Part shown: positions 18,571 through 27,427 of the stretch, one piece after another
Layout of the letters: each line of letters starts with the position of its first letter
Numbering within the stretch: position 1 is the stretch's first letter
From: an uncultured Flavobacteriales bacterium
GTDB lineage: Bacteria; Bacteroidota; Bacteroidia; Flavobacteriales_G; Salibacteraceae
DNA length: 64,000 bases
Direction: 5' to 3'
NCBI GenBank assembly: GCA_943788775.1
Contig: CALSRO010000005.1
Span: 558,001-622,000 of the forward strand
Program-made: the position numbers and the translations under genes
Notes under the pieces: model-generated
Told to the model about the DNA's origin: nothing
Databases searched by the model: none
The model's input: only the letters and a program-made list of their open reading frames with translations

Positions 18571-18851
18571 AGAGATATTAGGCCTTCTATTTCTGTTGAT
18601 CTTACATAGCGTTCAATTACTTCATTTGGGCTAATCATCATCTCTTTGGCTGATACGCTTATGAATTTTCCAGTTCGACTTTGGTTCAAAGTCACTTGTG
18701 CCTCTGGACCAAATAATGCCTCGACCTGCGCAAGTTTTTGATTGTCATTTGGGACGATAAACTTGAAGAGATATAGCTGTGGCCAGTTGCCTTGTTCTTC
18801 AAGTTTGATTCTGAGACTTTCAAATTCGCTTTTTGGTGAATCACTCATCAA
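18567..18851 (-). CDS. DUF493 family protein (YbeD-like)
   Basis: A 94-residue protein matching the small alpha/beta DUF493 (YbeD) family, an ACT-like fold of unknown function: WPQLYLFKFIVPND, then SRTGKFISVSAKEMMISPNEVIERY. Its start overlaps the end of the response-regulator gene by 11 bases, so it is the last gene of a kinase-regulator-DUF493 operon. Whether it takes part in that signalling is not known. Confidence 0.83.
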   Translation of the reverse strand: MMSDSPKSEFESLRIKLEEQGNWPQLYLFKFIVPNDNQKLAQVEALFGPEAQVTLNQSRTGKFISVSAKEMMISPNEVIERYVRSTEIEGLISL

Positions 18852-19548
18852 CGATCAATTTAAAGCCAACACCATGGACGTTCATGATTTTAACGCGTTC
18901 ATCAAGTTTTAGATACTTCCTGAGTTTGGTGACAAATACGTCCATAGACCGGCCTAAGAAATAATCATCGCTACCCCAAACTACCGTTAAGGCCATTTCT
19001 CTGGTTAAAACTTGGTCTTTGTGAAGGCATAGCATGCGCAAGAGTTCTGCTTCTTTTTTTGTGAGTGTTTTCTCGGCTTCTTTATGAATCAGGTTGAGAT
19101 TTGGATAATCAAATTGGAATTGTCCTAGTTCAAATACATCGCGTTTTGGACGATCTTCGTCTTTATCTTGGTTTGATCTTTTTAGAATCGCCTTGATCCG
19201 CAGATTAAGTTCATCAAAACTGAAAGGCTTGGTCATGTAATCATCAGCCCCGACATTGAATCCTTTGATCTTATCCTCTGTTAAACTTTTTGCTGTTAAG
19301 AATAAAATAGGCACATCAGCATTGATTTTTCGAATATCCTCGGCTAATGTAAATCCGTCTTTCTTAGGTAACATAACATCTAGAATACAAAGGTCATAAC
19401 CTGTATTATAAAACTTCTGAAATCCAGCATATCCATCCTTCTCAAGATCGGTGCTATAGCCTTCATTTCTGAGATGATCCTGAATAACAAATCCTAGATT
19501 CAGATCATCTTCAACAAGAAGGATTTTAGTTCTTTCTTTTTTACTCAT
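18841..19548 (-). CDS. OmpR-family response regulator (RprY-like)
   Basis: A 235-residue DNA-binding regulator. The receiver domain has acidic pocket E13-D14-D15, phosphoacceptor D57 (LCILDVMLPKKDG), T/A motif FLTAKS and Lys in YMTKPFSFDEL. The C-terminal winged helix (about 135-233) includes LTKKEAELLRMLC, VLTREMAL and the recognition helix region MDVFVTKLRKYL. It is downstream of its kinase with 5 bases between. The pair resembles RprX/RprY of Bacteroides, but target genes cannot be read from this window. Confidence 0.94.
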   Translation of the reverse strand: MSKKERTKILLVEDDLNLGFVIQDHLRNEGYSTDLEKDGYAGFQKFYNTGYDLCILDVMLPKKDGFTLAEDIRKINADVPILFLTAKSLTEDKIKGFNVGADDYMTKPFSFDELNLRIKAILKRSNQDKDEDRPKRDVFELGQFQFDYPNLNLIHKEAEKTLTKKEAELLRMLCLHKDQVLTREMALTVVWGSDDYFLGRSMDVFVTKLRKYLKLDERVKIMNVHGVGFKLIVDE

Positions 19549-19553
19549 GTGGC

Positions 19554-20837
19554 TTATTTAACAATTTCTATACCGAAAGGTAGAAATACCTCAAACGCTG
19601 ATCCGGAGTTTGAAGTATTCTTCAATTTTACATTTCCTCCGTGTGCCTGCGAAATTGATTTGACATAATGCAAACCAAGCCCAAACCCTTTTACATTGTG
19701 AATGTTTCCGGTAGGTATTCGAAAGAATTTTTCGAAAATCATTTTTTGATACTCCTTGGGTATACCGGGTCCATTGTCCTCTATGGTGATATACACACCT
19801 TTTTCGTCCGATTTTGTCGAAACTATAATTTTTGGTTCTGCTTTAGCATACTTTGCAGCATTGTCCAACAGGTTATATAGAATATTGGTTACGTGCATTT
19901 CATCTGCGAAAATGCGCTGGTTTTTGGCATTCAATACCGTCTTAATTTCTATGTTTTCATTTTCAAAATTGAGCTGGATGGTTGGGATAGCCAACTCAAT
20001 AAGCTCGTGCACATCACAATCTTTTTTGCGCAATTCAATTTCCTCTTTTTCAAGCCTGGCCACTTGCAGGACCCGCTCAACTTGCGTTTGCAATCGTTGA
20101 TTTTCAGTTTTGATTATTTGAGCGTAGGCGCGAAGTCGCTCTGGATTATCAATAACATTTGGATTCAGCAGAACATCGCTTGACAGTGCAATTGTGGATA
20201 TCGGTGTCTTTAGCTCGTGTGTCATGTTATTGATGAAGTCTGTCTTTATTTCAGAAAGACGCTTTTGTTTGAGGATTGCGTTGATGATGTATGTGAAAAA
20301 ACCTAAAACAACAATCAGAATGAAACTGGAAACCATCCAAAACTTCATTTCGCTCAAAACTTCGATTTGAAGAGTTGGGAAGAACACTGAGAAGTAGTGG
20401 CCATCGTCATTCCAACTCATATCGGGTGCACTTTGCATATCATCCGCTGGATCTTCTTCGTTTGTGACCACCTTGGTGAAGACGACAGAATCATTAAAGC
20501 AATTGTAAATGCTGTATTGAAAATCATAATTGATCTCACGATTCAAAAACTCAGTTTTGAGCATGCTTTCCAGATAGTATGGCTGGAGTTCTTCGTTGAT
20601 TTGAACTCGATAGAAGTTCTCAGAGACTAATTTGACAGGGTCGACTAAAAAGGTTGAGTCACCGCTGTGTTTTTGAATGCTTTGTACAACATCGATCAAT
20701 GCTAATTCAATCTCGTGTTTCGTTTGTTGATCCGCAATTTGATATGCTTTTCTGACCCATACTATTTGAGTGCTGACCAGACCAATAAATATCACTGAGG
20801 CCAGAATAATAATAATGCGTATTGTCAGTCTAGTCAT
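19554..20837 (-). CDS. Sensor histidine kinase (RprX-like)
   Basis: A 427-residue inner-membrane kinase. One transmembrane helix lies at about 8-28 and a second at about 168-190, bracketing a ~140-residue periplasmic sensor region without a recognisable domain. The HisKA helix carries the phosphoacceptor in NNMTHELKTPIST (H near 208). The ATPase has the N box (NILYNLLDNAAKYA), G1 (EDNGPGIP), F box (IFEKFFR) and G2 (GFGLGLHYVKSI). It is co-transcribed with the OmpR-type regulator directly downstream. The signal is unknown. Confidence 0.94.
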   Translation of the reverse strand: MTRLTIRIIIILASVIFIGLVSTQIVWVRKAYQIADQQTKHEIELALIDVVQSIQKHSGDSTFLVDPVKLVSENFYRVQINEELQPYYLESMLKTEFLNREINYDFQYSIYNCFNDSVVFTKVVTNEEDPADDMQSAPDMSWNDDGHYFSVFFPTLQIEVLSEMKFWMVSSFILIVVLGFFTYIINAILKQKRLSEIKTDFINNMTHELKTPISTIALSSDVLLNPNVIDNPERLRAYAQIIKTENQRLQTQVERVLQVARLEKEEIELRKKDCDVHELIELAIPTIQLNFENENIEIKTVLNAKNQRIFADEMHVTNILYNLLDNAAKYAKAEPKIIVSTKSDEKGVYITIEDNGPGIPKEYQKMIFEKFFRIPTGNIHNVKGFGLGLHYVKSISQAHGGNVKLKNTSNSGSAFEVFLPFGIEIVK

Positions 20838-20902
20838 AACGGAGCAAACTTAATCTCGGTGTTTTCTCGAATAAGAAACTTAACGTGGAATTAACGACTG
20901 AG

Positions 20903-21490
20903 TTACAGAATACTAGCTAGTTCTTTCCAAAATCGTTGCACTGGAAACCCAACAACGTTGTAGAAGTCACCGTGAACTTCTTTTATTCCAATGTATCCAA
21001 TAAACTCTTGTATTCCATAAGCTCCCGCCTTATCCGATGGAGAATAATTATCTAAATAGAAATCAATTTCTTCTTCAGTCAATTCATGGAAAACCACTTC
21101 TGTCATCTCAGCGAATGAATGTTGACTTGAATTGGTAGAAAGGCATACAGCGGTGTAAACTCGATGTGTTGATCCTCCAATTTCTTGCAACATCGCTTTT
21201 GCCTCAATCAGATTAATGGGTTTATTTAATACATGGTCATTAATCCAAACAACCGTGTCTGCTGTCACTAGAATTTCATTTTCCTTTAGTGCATTTAAGT
21301 GCGGTTCTGCTTTCAGCTTAGCCAAATAAAGCGGAATGTCCTCCGACCGCAGATGTGCTGGAAATTCTTCTTCTACTTCAAAAGTTTGAACCCTATAGTT
21401 GAGCCCTAAAGACTTAAAGATGGCTTGGCGTCTTGGCGATTGACTGGCCAAAACGAACTCTACGTTGCGTGCTTTAGATAGTTGGCTCAT
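20903..21490 (-). CDS. maf: Maf family nucleoside triphosphate pyrophosphatase
   Basis: A 195-residue house-cleaning pyrophosphatase that hydrolyses non-canonical or TTP/UTP-type nucleotides. Conserved blocks are VLASQSPRR near the N-terminus, ILVTADTVVW (catalytic Asp region), GGSTHRVYTAVC and DKAGAYGIQEF. The length is typical. The start overlaps the UbiA stop by 4 bases. It is the last gene of the nine-gene run that begins with ccmB. Confidence 0.93.
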   Translation of the reverse strand: MSQLSKARNVEFVLASQSPRRQAIFKSLGLNYRVQTFEVEEEFPAHLRSEDIPLYLAKLKAEPHLNALKENEILVTADTVVWINDHVLNKPINLIEAKAMLQEIGGSTHRVYTAVCLSTNSSQHSFAEMTEVVFHELTEEEIDFYLDNYSPSDKAGAYGIQEFIGYIGIKEVHGDFYNVVGFPVQRFWKELASIL

Positions 21491-22455
21491 CCGAAAAAAT
21501 AGGATTCGATACTCTGTTTCAGAAAGAACATGCTTACAACCAGCAGAACAACCATTGCGTTATTCAGGTTCGCAGATCTCTTAAATTGAGGTTTTGTTTT
21601 TGCCATATATATGACACCGATTTGTACAATCATTCCGAGAATGATGGCAACTACAATGGATGTGATCTGCACTGAATGTACACTCAAATACAAATTGTAA
21701 ATACCGGAAAGTAGGAGTGCGAAAGTGGCGTAAAGAAAGATGAGTAGAGTTTTTGTGGACTTAATTCCTAAAGAGATGGGTATGGTGTTTCCACCGTATG
21801 CCTTATCTCCTTTCATGTCAATTATATCTTTAGTGATTTCTCTAATAAGAGTTAAAAAGCCGAATAGAAGGGAATATCCAATAATCCAATATGCAGGAAT
21901 GTTAAAGATGGAGAAGCCAAGTTCGGATATGATTTCTGGGTGAGCTTTATTCTGCAGTGGAATTTCAAACAAGCCCACTATTAATAGTACAAATGCAGCT
22001 AACAAGGCGATAATAATATTTCCTGCAAGAAAAACCTGTTTCAGGTTTGTGCTATAAAACCAAAGCGCGAAAATGATGAACAAAAAAATCGTATTCATTT
22101 TCCACATTCCTTCCACGTAGCTAACATATGTCGCCAGGATGAATCCAATTGCCGTCATTCCAATATGTAACGCCATGGCTATCCTTCGTTTGATGACTCG
22201 ATCCAGCACGACTAATTTGGGCTTGTTTAATCGATCAATCTTAGCGTCAAAATAATCGTTGATGGCGCAGCCCCCGCCAGCAATAAGGATACTAGATAAT
22301 ACAAGAATGGCGAAATGCAGATCGCCCATGATCAAATCAAATCCATTGATTTTAAGCATAGGTTCAAGCACGAAATAGCGCACCGAATATTGGATAATAG
22401 CGATCAGAATCAGAATTGGAAATCTGACTAGTTTAAAGTATGCGTAAATCACCAT
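21487..22455 (-). CDS. UbiA-family prenyltransferase (geranylgeranylglycerol-phosphate geranylgeranyltransferase-like)
   Basis: A 322-residue integral membrane prenyltransferase with about nine helices. The first Asp-rich motif GGGCAINDYFDAKIDRLNKP (N66, D67, D70, D74) binds Mg-prenyl diphosphate; the second is REITKDIIDMKGDKAYG near residue 210. Bacteroidota proteins of this kind are usually named after the archaeal ether-lipid enzyme DGGGPS. The real acceptor in this organism is not known, and MenA is encoded separately at 53387-54310. It overlaps maf by 4 bases and kdsC by 7, so translational coupling is likely. Confidence 0.82.
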   Translation of the reverse strand: MVIYAYFKLVRFPILILIAIIQYSVRYFVLEPMLKINGFDLIMGDLHFAILVLSSILIAGGGCAINDYFDAKIDRLNKPKLVVLDRVIKRRIAMALHIGMTAIGFILATYVSYVEGMWKMNTIFLFIIFALWFYSTNLKQVFLAGNIIIALLAAFVLLIVGLFEIPLQNKAHPEIISELGFSIFNIPAYWIIGYSLLFGFLTLIREITKDIIDMKGDKAYGGNTIPISLGIKSTKTLLIFLYATFALLLSGIYNLYLSVHSVQITSIVVAIILGMIVQIGVIYMAKTKPQFKRSANLNNAMVVLLVVSMFFLKQSIESYFFG

Positions 22456-22988
22456 GTGAATTCCGCGAAGTTATCAGGGTTTTCGACCTGATCGTACCAA
22501 TTTCCATGACTTCGCATTACTTTTTCAATGATGTCTCGTGCGCATCCCATACCGCCTGTTAGTAGGCTAACATATTTACTGATGTTTTTCACTTCCTGAC
22601 TTGCATCCGAGGGGCACGCGGGTAATCCAACCTTCGTCAAAACGCATAAATCTGGAATGTCATCACCCATGTACATAATCTCATCTGAATGCAGTGAATG
22701 GGAATACATGAAGTCTTCAAGTGCCTCATCTTTATGCAAAGCACCTAAGTATATATCGGTAATTCCGAGTGCTGCCAATCTTTCTTTAACCTGAATACTC
22801 TTGCCACCAGTAATGATCCCCACTGTGTAACCTTTTTTTATTGCCATTTGAAGCGCGTAACCATCCTTTGAGTGCATTTGTCTCATTTGCTGACCATCAG
22901 GTAGCAACACCACTTGACCGTTAGTGAGAACGCCATCCACATCAAATACAAAAGCTTTGATCGTACTAAAATGATCTAAATAACTCAT
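22449..22988 (-). CDS. kdsC: HAD phosphatase, KdsC-like (3-deoxy-D-manno-octulosonate-8-phosphate phosphatase)
   Basis: A 179-residue HAD-superfamily phosphatase of the short C0 (cap-less) type that forms tetramers. Motif I is FDVDGVLTNG (D16 nucleophile, D18), motif II lies in IITGGKS, motif III is the lysine region, and motif IV is YMGDDIPDL. The family removes phosphate from KDO-8-P during lipopolysaccharide inner-core synthesis; a sialic-acid-9-phosphatase-like role is an alternative for close relatives. It overlaps its neighbours on both sides (4 and 7 bases). Confidence 0.87.
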   Translation of the reverse strand: MSYLDHFSTIKAFVFDVDGVLTNGQVVLLPDGQQMRQMHSKDGYALQMAIKKGYTVGIITGGKSIQVKERLAALGITDIYLGALHKDEALEDFMYSHSLHSDEIMYMGDDIPDLCVLTKVGLPACPSDASQEVKNISKYVSLLTGGMGCARDIIEKVMRSHGNWYDQVENPDNFAEFTW

Positions 22989-23761
22989 AGATTTTGAATT
23001 CCTTTTGTAAACAAACTATAGAATTCTTTCATTTCTGGATGTTGCTCTAAGGAGTCGAGATGATTTTCTAAAATTTCTATGTCATTCCGAATAGCTGGCC
23101 CTGTTTGAGAATTTTCAGGACCTAGCTCAAACCCTTTGCGAATGGCCTCTGCCATCAAGGGTTGAACAAGTCTAGTGTCCAAATTATTCATTCGTAAGAA
23201 ATCAAAAATCAATCGAATTAAATGATTTGGGAAGTTAGAACTGAACACACCAGCTATGTGAAGCATTTTTCTTTGTTCGTCCGTTAACTGTTTAACTGAA
23301 CCACCAATTGTAGTGGCGATTTCGTTCAGTACTTGTTTTTGAGTTTCTATCTCGCTTTCAGTGAAAATGGGGACATCATTCCAGTTTGCCTCAAAACCTG
23401 CTGTGAATGTTTGGAATGGATAGAAAACCCCATCAATAAACCTAGTGGCAAATTGGGTTGTACTTCCTGAAGTGTGAACAACTACACAATCATTTTTCAA
23501 ACCATTATGGGCTACTAATTCTTCTATACTCGTTTTAATGAGATTGTCCGAACGGCAAATGAATATCAAGTTAAGGTCATTGTCTAAATCGTTGATTCGA
23601 TTAAGAATTTGAGCATTGATTAATTTTCCAAATTCTTTATTCTGAGGTTGCCTTGATGTAACAATTTGGTGAATGTTATATCCAGATTTGGTCAATTTGA
23701 GCCCGAGATTCCAGCCTAAATTGCCAAGTCCGACTATGCCAATTTTCAGAGAAGAATTCAT
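22985..23761 (-). CDS. Rossmann-fold DUF2520 protein (ProC/dehydrogenase-like)
   Basis: A 258-residue NAD(P)-binding protein. The Rossmann motif IGIVGLGNLGWNLG opens the protein, followed by CVVVHTSGSTTQF and FYPFQTFTAG, typical of the Rossmann-like/DUF2520 family. The C-terminal helical domain (MLHIAGVFSSNFPNHL ... RKGFELGPENSQTGPAIRND) resembles dimerising domains of pyrroline-5-carboxylate reductases. The substrate is unknown. In Bacteroidota the gene often sits with kdsC, ubiA and maf, as it does here, which is established clustering but not an assigned function. Confidence 0.84.
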   Translation of the reverse strand: MNSSLKIGIVGLGNLGWNLGLKLTKSGYNIHQIVTSRQPQNKEFGKLINAQILNRINDLDNDLNLIFICRSDNLIKTSIEELVAHNGLKNDCVVVHTSGSTTQFATRFIDGVFYPFQTFTAGFEANWNDVPIFTESEIETQKQVLNEIATTIGGSVKQLTDEQRKMLHIAGVFSSNFPNHLIRLIFDFLRMNNLDTRLVQPLMAEAIRKGFELGPENSQTGPAIRNDIEILENHLDSLEQHPEMKEFYSLFTKGIQNL

Positions 23762-26148
23762 TTTCTACGAATTCGTTGCCAAACAGATAGAAAAGAGCCA
23801 AGTCCCATAACAATACAACCCAACCAAAGGATATTAATTCCAGGAAAGACGATGGCTTTCATTACAATGAAATCATTGAATTTAGGTGCTTCTTCCAGGA
23901 TTCTGAATTTGAAGCTTTCATTTTCAGGATCGATTCCATCAAAACTGATTTTTATTCCAAGATCTGGAATGCTATCTGGGACTGTCATCGAAAACTCTCT
24001 ATTGCGAAGTACAAACAATGGTTCAAGCTGATGGGCCTTTGTGTTAACGTCAAAGAGTGTGAAGTGTGCACCTATTGCGAGGTCGTTTTCGGTCAAACCC
24101 CCAAATCTTTTTTGAGGTGTTCTGTCGAGACTGTCAAACACCATAAAACTCGTTTTCGTGAAAATGGTATCTCCGAGTCCGACAGAATGCTCCTCCAAAA
24201 TAGCATCTTCACTTTTATCCTCTAATTCAGCGTAGGAAATATGTGTATATATATCCTTATGCAAGTAATGTTTGGTGTATGGTTCAGCCACATTCCCCAT
24301 TCTAGGGTTTAACTGGAGGTAAGGATATAAGGTAAACTGTTTTTCGAGTTCGCCAGATTCATTGGGCTGCATATATTCTACCTCATAGTGTATGAAGTTA
24401 TCCTCAGCTCGCTTTCCTCTATATGAAACAAAGAAGTCACCCATAATTAAGGTGTCATTTTGCATTAAGAGTATATTTTCATTATTACTGAAGTCCTCAC
24501 CAAGAACAGAGATGTCATACAAGCTGCTATTGGTAGAAATCACCTCACTTTCTGTGGTGCTAATGAGAACACCAAGCAACAATAAGCCGAACCCAATGTG
24601 CGCAATACTGGCCGATGCCGATTTCATTTTCCCTTTTAGAAAAAGCAACCAATAATGAGTGTTTGCGGTTGTCGCGAGCAGACTGGTAAATAGCAAAGCA
24701 ATGTAAATTGGGTTTCGCATTTCCATAGCAATAGCGCTGGCCACAGCGATTATAGTCGATAGACCTGCCGAAATGCTAATGTTTTTCCAAAATGATCGCA
24801 TATCGTTTTTGGTGTATTTCAAATACTGTCCAATTGCTAAAAGTAAAGAGGTGATAATCGCAAATGGAGTTATCCATTGATTGTAGTAGTCAATGCGTTC
24901 CCCTGTGGTGGCCAAATTTGTTCCAAAGAGTTTATTAATTACTGGAAAAGAAGTGCTAAAGCTGATGATAAACGCTGCCACCAAAAGAATGAGAGATGAC
25001 ACGAACATCCAGAATTCACGAGAAGTAATGGACTCCTCCTTTTCATGAGTTGGAAAACGCTTGTAATTAATAGCTATCAAAACGATAGATAGTACGCAGA
25101 AGAAAATCAAGCTGACGGCAAGCTGCCCAGTCATGCCAAGGTCGGTAAAAGAGTGAACGCTAGTTTCTCCAAGCACTCCGCTTTTGGTCAAGAAACTGGC
25201 ATACTGTACAAGGCAAAAAGTGATGGTGGTAAGGAAAAATAGAGAAAGTACTGAAACTCCTTTTTTTCGTTGAATAAGCATTAAGTGGCCAGCTCCTACC
25301 ATTGTCAACCATGGCACTAGTGAGGCGTTTTCCACCGGATCCCACGCCCAAAACCCACCGAAACTTAAAGATTCATAGGCCCAAGCGCCACCCATCAAAA
25401 CACCAATTCCCAATACGCCAATTCCGAAGAATGTCCAAGATAAAGCAGGTTTTACCCATTCAATGTATTTGCCTCTAAGCAGTCCAGCTATCGCATAAGC
25501 AAACGGCACGATTGCAGTGGCATAGCCAAATAACACGAAGGGTGGATGAATAACCATCCAATAATTTTGTAACAGTGGATTCAGACCTCTACCATCAATG
25601 GCATCGGTATAGTTTACATTTTCGAAAATTGGGAGGTTCGAAAAGTCTGGATGCTCCCGCAACAACATGGTAAATGGATTACTACCGAACTTATGTCCGA
25701 AAATCACACTTCCCAAAAGCATTGATAGCATAAAGAATTGAACAGCGCTAATAACGGACAATACAGGTGCCTCCCATCCTTTAACGGATTTGAAAAGTAT
25801 CAAGCCTAAAATGACGTGCCAAAACGTCCAAATCATAAAGCTACCCTCTATCCCTTCCCAAAAACAAGAAAAGATATACTTCATTGGCATGTCCGTATTG
25901 CTGTGTTGCCAGACATAGTGATATTCAAAATATTGGTTGAATATCATAATGAATAATGTCGCAACCATTCCGATTACCGCTAGTGAATGCGCCAGAAATG
26001 AAATTCTTCCCAAACGCAGATAGGTATCATCATTTTTTCGATCTGCTAGGAAATAAGCCACCATACTCATGAAGCTGGCAGCGAAAGCAATTACTGTGAA
26101 AATGTTTCCTATTTGACCAATGGTCAAATGTTCTCCTGGATATGTCAT
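23758..26148 (-). CDS. ccmF: Cytochrome c biogenesis protein, CcmF/CcsA type
   Basis: A 796-residue polytopic membrane protein of the heme-handling CcmF/CcsA superfamily, part of the haem lyase step of cytochrome c maturation. The tryptophan-rich WWD motif is GGFWAWDPVENASLVPWL at about residue 265. Conserved His residues are present in WVIHPPFVLFGY-like context (NYWMVIHPPFVLFG). About 14 transmembrane helices are followed by a periplasmic domain from about 560 to 770 and a final helix near the C-terminus. It abuts ccmE exactly and overlaps the DUF2520 gene by 4 bases. CcmA, CcmG and CcmH are not encoded in the window. Confidence 0.92.
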   Translation of the reverse strand: MTYPGEHLTIGQIGNIFTVIAFAASFMSMVAYFLADRKNDDTYLRLGRISFLAHSLAVIGMVATLFIMIFNQYFEYHYVWQHSNTDMPMKYIFSCFWEGIEGSFMIWTFWHVILGLILFKSVKGWEAPVLSVISAVQFFMLSMLLGSVIFGHKFGSNPFTMLLREHPDFSNLPIFENVNYTDAIDGRGLNPLLQNYWMVIHPPFVLFGYATAIVPFAYAIAGLLRGKYIEWVKPALSWTFFGIGVLGIGVLMGGAWAYESLSFGGFWAWDPVENASLVPWLTMVGAGHLMLIQRKKGVSVLSLFFLTTITFCLVQYASFLTKSGVLGETSVHSFTDLGMTGQLAVSLIFFCVLSIVLIAINYKRFPTHEKEESITSREFWMFVSSLILLVAAFIISFSTSFPVINKLFGTNLATTGERIDYYNQWITPFAIITSLLLAIGQYLKYTKNDMRSFWKNISISAGLSTIIAVASAIAMEMRNPIYIALLFTSLLATTANTHYWLLFLKGKMKSASASIAHIGFGLLLLGVLISTTESEVISTNSSLYDISVLGEDFSNNENILLMQNDTLIMGDFFVSYRGKRAEDNFIHYEVEYMQPNESGELEKQFTLYPYLQLNPRMGNVAEPYTKHYLHKDIYTHISYAELEDKSEDAILEEHSVGLGDTIFTKTSFMVFDSLDRTPQKRFGGLTENDLAIGAHFTLFDVNTKAHQLEPLFVLRNREFSMTVPDSIPDLGIKISFDGIDPENESFKFRILEEAPKFNDFIVMKAIVFPGINILWLGCIVMGLGSFLSVWQRIRRK

Positions 26149-26550
26149 TTATGAGTTGCTTTCAGCTTTTGCAGTAACTTCTCCTTCGGTATATTTTGAA
26201 GGACATTTCATTAAAATTTCGTTCGCGTGAAATGCATCACCTTGAGCTTGACCTATCAGGACTATTTGCTCCGACCTCTCAAAATCCTGTGGTTTGCTTT
26301 TATGAAGGACCACTTTGTGTTCTTCATTGTTGATATCATACATGTAAAAGACAAACTCATCAGGATTAGTCAAAGGATCGTAAATCATTTCCTTTTCTCG
26401 ATTCAATTGCCCTACTACATGAAACTCGTCAGTTGGGTTGGCAAATGCCTCAGCAAAATTGGCGTATGAACTAGAATCGTTAATTGCCGTAATCATTGCG
26501 CCAATGAGCACTGCAATAACAATGATTAATGCGATGTGTGATTTTTTCAT
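26149..26550 (-). CDS. ccmE: Heme chaperone CcmE, CXXXY variant
   Basis: A 133-residue membrane-anchored OB-fold heme chaperone. One N-terminal transmembrane helix (about 6-24) is followed by the OB fold with HVVGQL, FVFYMYD, VLIGQAQG and FHANEILMKCPSKY. In Proteobacteria heme is bound covalently by His in the motif HxxxY; here the residue is Cys, C116 in KCPSKY (CxxxY). That is the variant known from archaea and some sulfate reducers. Adjacent ccmC, ccmD, ccmB and ccmF support the assignment. It overlaps ccmD by 4 bases. Confidence 0.92.
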   Translation of the reverse strand: MKKSHIALIIVIAVLIGAMITAINDSSSYANFAEAFANPTDEFHVVGQLNREKEMIYDPLTNPDEFVFYMYDINNEEHKVVLHKSKPQDFERSEQIVLIGQAQGDAFHANEILMKCPSKYTEGEVTAKAESNS

Positions 26551-26765
26551 TTTTCAGTTGTTCCCTTTTCAAGTTTTCTGAGTTTCAGGTCAATCTGAAT
26601 CAGATATAAGAATAACACACAAAAGATTAAAAAGATCACTCCAACCACAACGTAGATCTTACCATCTTCTCGCATGACGTCAGCCATATCTGCTGATTGT
26701 GCGCTGCTTATTACCGGAAGGAGTAATAAACTCGTCAAACATATGACTGCTATATTCTTATTCAT
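26547..26765 (-). CDS. ccmD: CcmD-like small membrane protein
   Basis: A 72-residue protein with an N-terminal signal-like hydrophobic segment (1-22, ending ISSAQ), a short polar stretch and a second transmembrane helix (IYVVVGVIFLIFCVLFLYLI), then a charged tail (LKLRKLEKG). Position between ccmC and ccmE and this topology match CcmD, which helps release holo-CcmE from CcmC. I start at MNKNIAV (26765), overlapping the ccmC stop by 8 bases; the longer in-frame ATG at 26834 lies within ccmC. Sequence similarity in this family is weak. Confidence 0.8.
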   Translation of the reverse strand: MNKNIAVICLTSLLLLPVISSAQSADMADVMREDGKIYVVVGVIFLIFCVLFLYLIQIDLKLRKLEKGTTEK

Positions 26766-27417
26766 GTGACTTTTTATACTGTTCAAAACGAAACTTAATT
26801 TCAGATATCCATAAGCCAAGAAGTATCCAACCAATAACTGCAGGATAAAAAACGATTCTCATAGTATTGTCTAGATCATAGCTGCTGAAGGCGGGATTTC
26901 CGCCATTTCCTGGGTGTAGCGAACTAGTCATTCTCGGTAAGATAAACACAAAAATCACCATCATTACGAAGGCGAAAATATTGTAGACAGAACTCACCTT
27001 TGCCCGAGTTATTGGGTCGGTAAGGCTGTTTCTTAAGATAGAATATGCTAGGTATGCTAAGAGGGCAATGGCAGCTCCATTTAGCTTTGGGTCTGGCACC
27101 CAATATGCTCCCCACGTAAACTTTGCCCAAAGCATTCCCGTTACTAATCCGGCCACGCCAAACACCATTCCTACTTGAACAAAAACTTTGGCGAGTAAGT
27201 CGTCACTTTCATGGCCAATACTCAAGTATTTAATGCTGTAAATAAAAGATGCTAGAAATAGAAATACCATGGCAAACCACGAAGTAACATGGTAGAACAA
27301 GTTTCTTATGGTTTCATTCAAAATGTCCAATCTGGGAACATCGACCATAAGCCCAGCAACTATGGCGAATAACACCATTAAAATCGCCAATATTTTGAAG
27401 GGAATTGGTATTCTCAA
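26758..27417 (-). CDS. ccmC: Heme exporter/handling protein CcmC (probable TTG start)
   Basis: A six-helix membrane protein of the CcmC/CcsA superfamily that loads heme onto CcmE. The WWD-type loop is WGAYWVPDPKLNG, and conserved His residues are in FYHVTSWF and SLHPGNGG. I prefer TTG at 27417, which gives 219 residues beginning LRIPIPFKILAIL, has GGAG just upstream and lies 10 bases after the ccmB stop. The alternative ATG at 27483 adds 22 residues (CFHTFGANKK region) that overlap ccmB by 56 bases in another frame and do not look like family sequence. Confidence 0.9.
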   Translation of the reverse strand: MRIPIPFKILAILMVLFAIVAGLMVDVPRLDILNETIRNLFYHVTSWFAMVFLFLASFIYSIKYLSIGHESDDLLAKVFVQVGMVFGVAGLVTGMLWAKFTWGAYWVPDPKLNGAAIALLAYLAYSILRNSLTDPITRAKVSSVYNIFAFVMMVIFVFILPRMTSSLHPGNGGNPAFSSYDLDNTMRIVFYPAVIGWILLGLWISEIKFRFEQYKKSHE

Positions 27418-27427
27418 AGCTCCTTTT

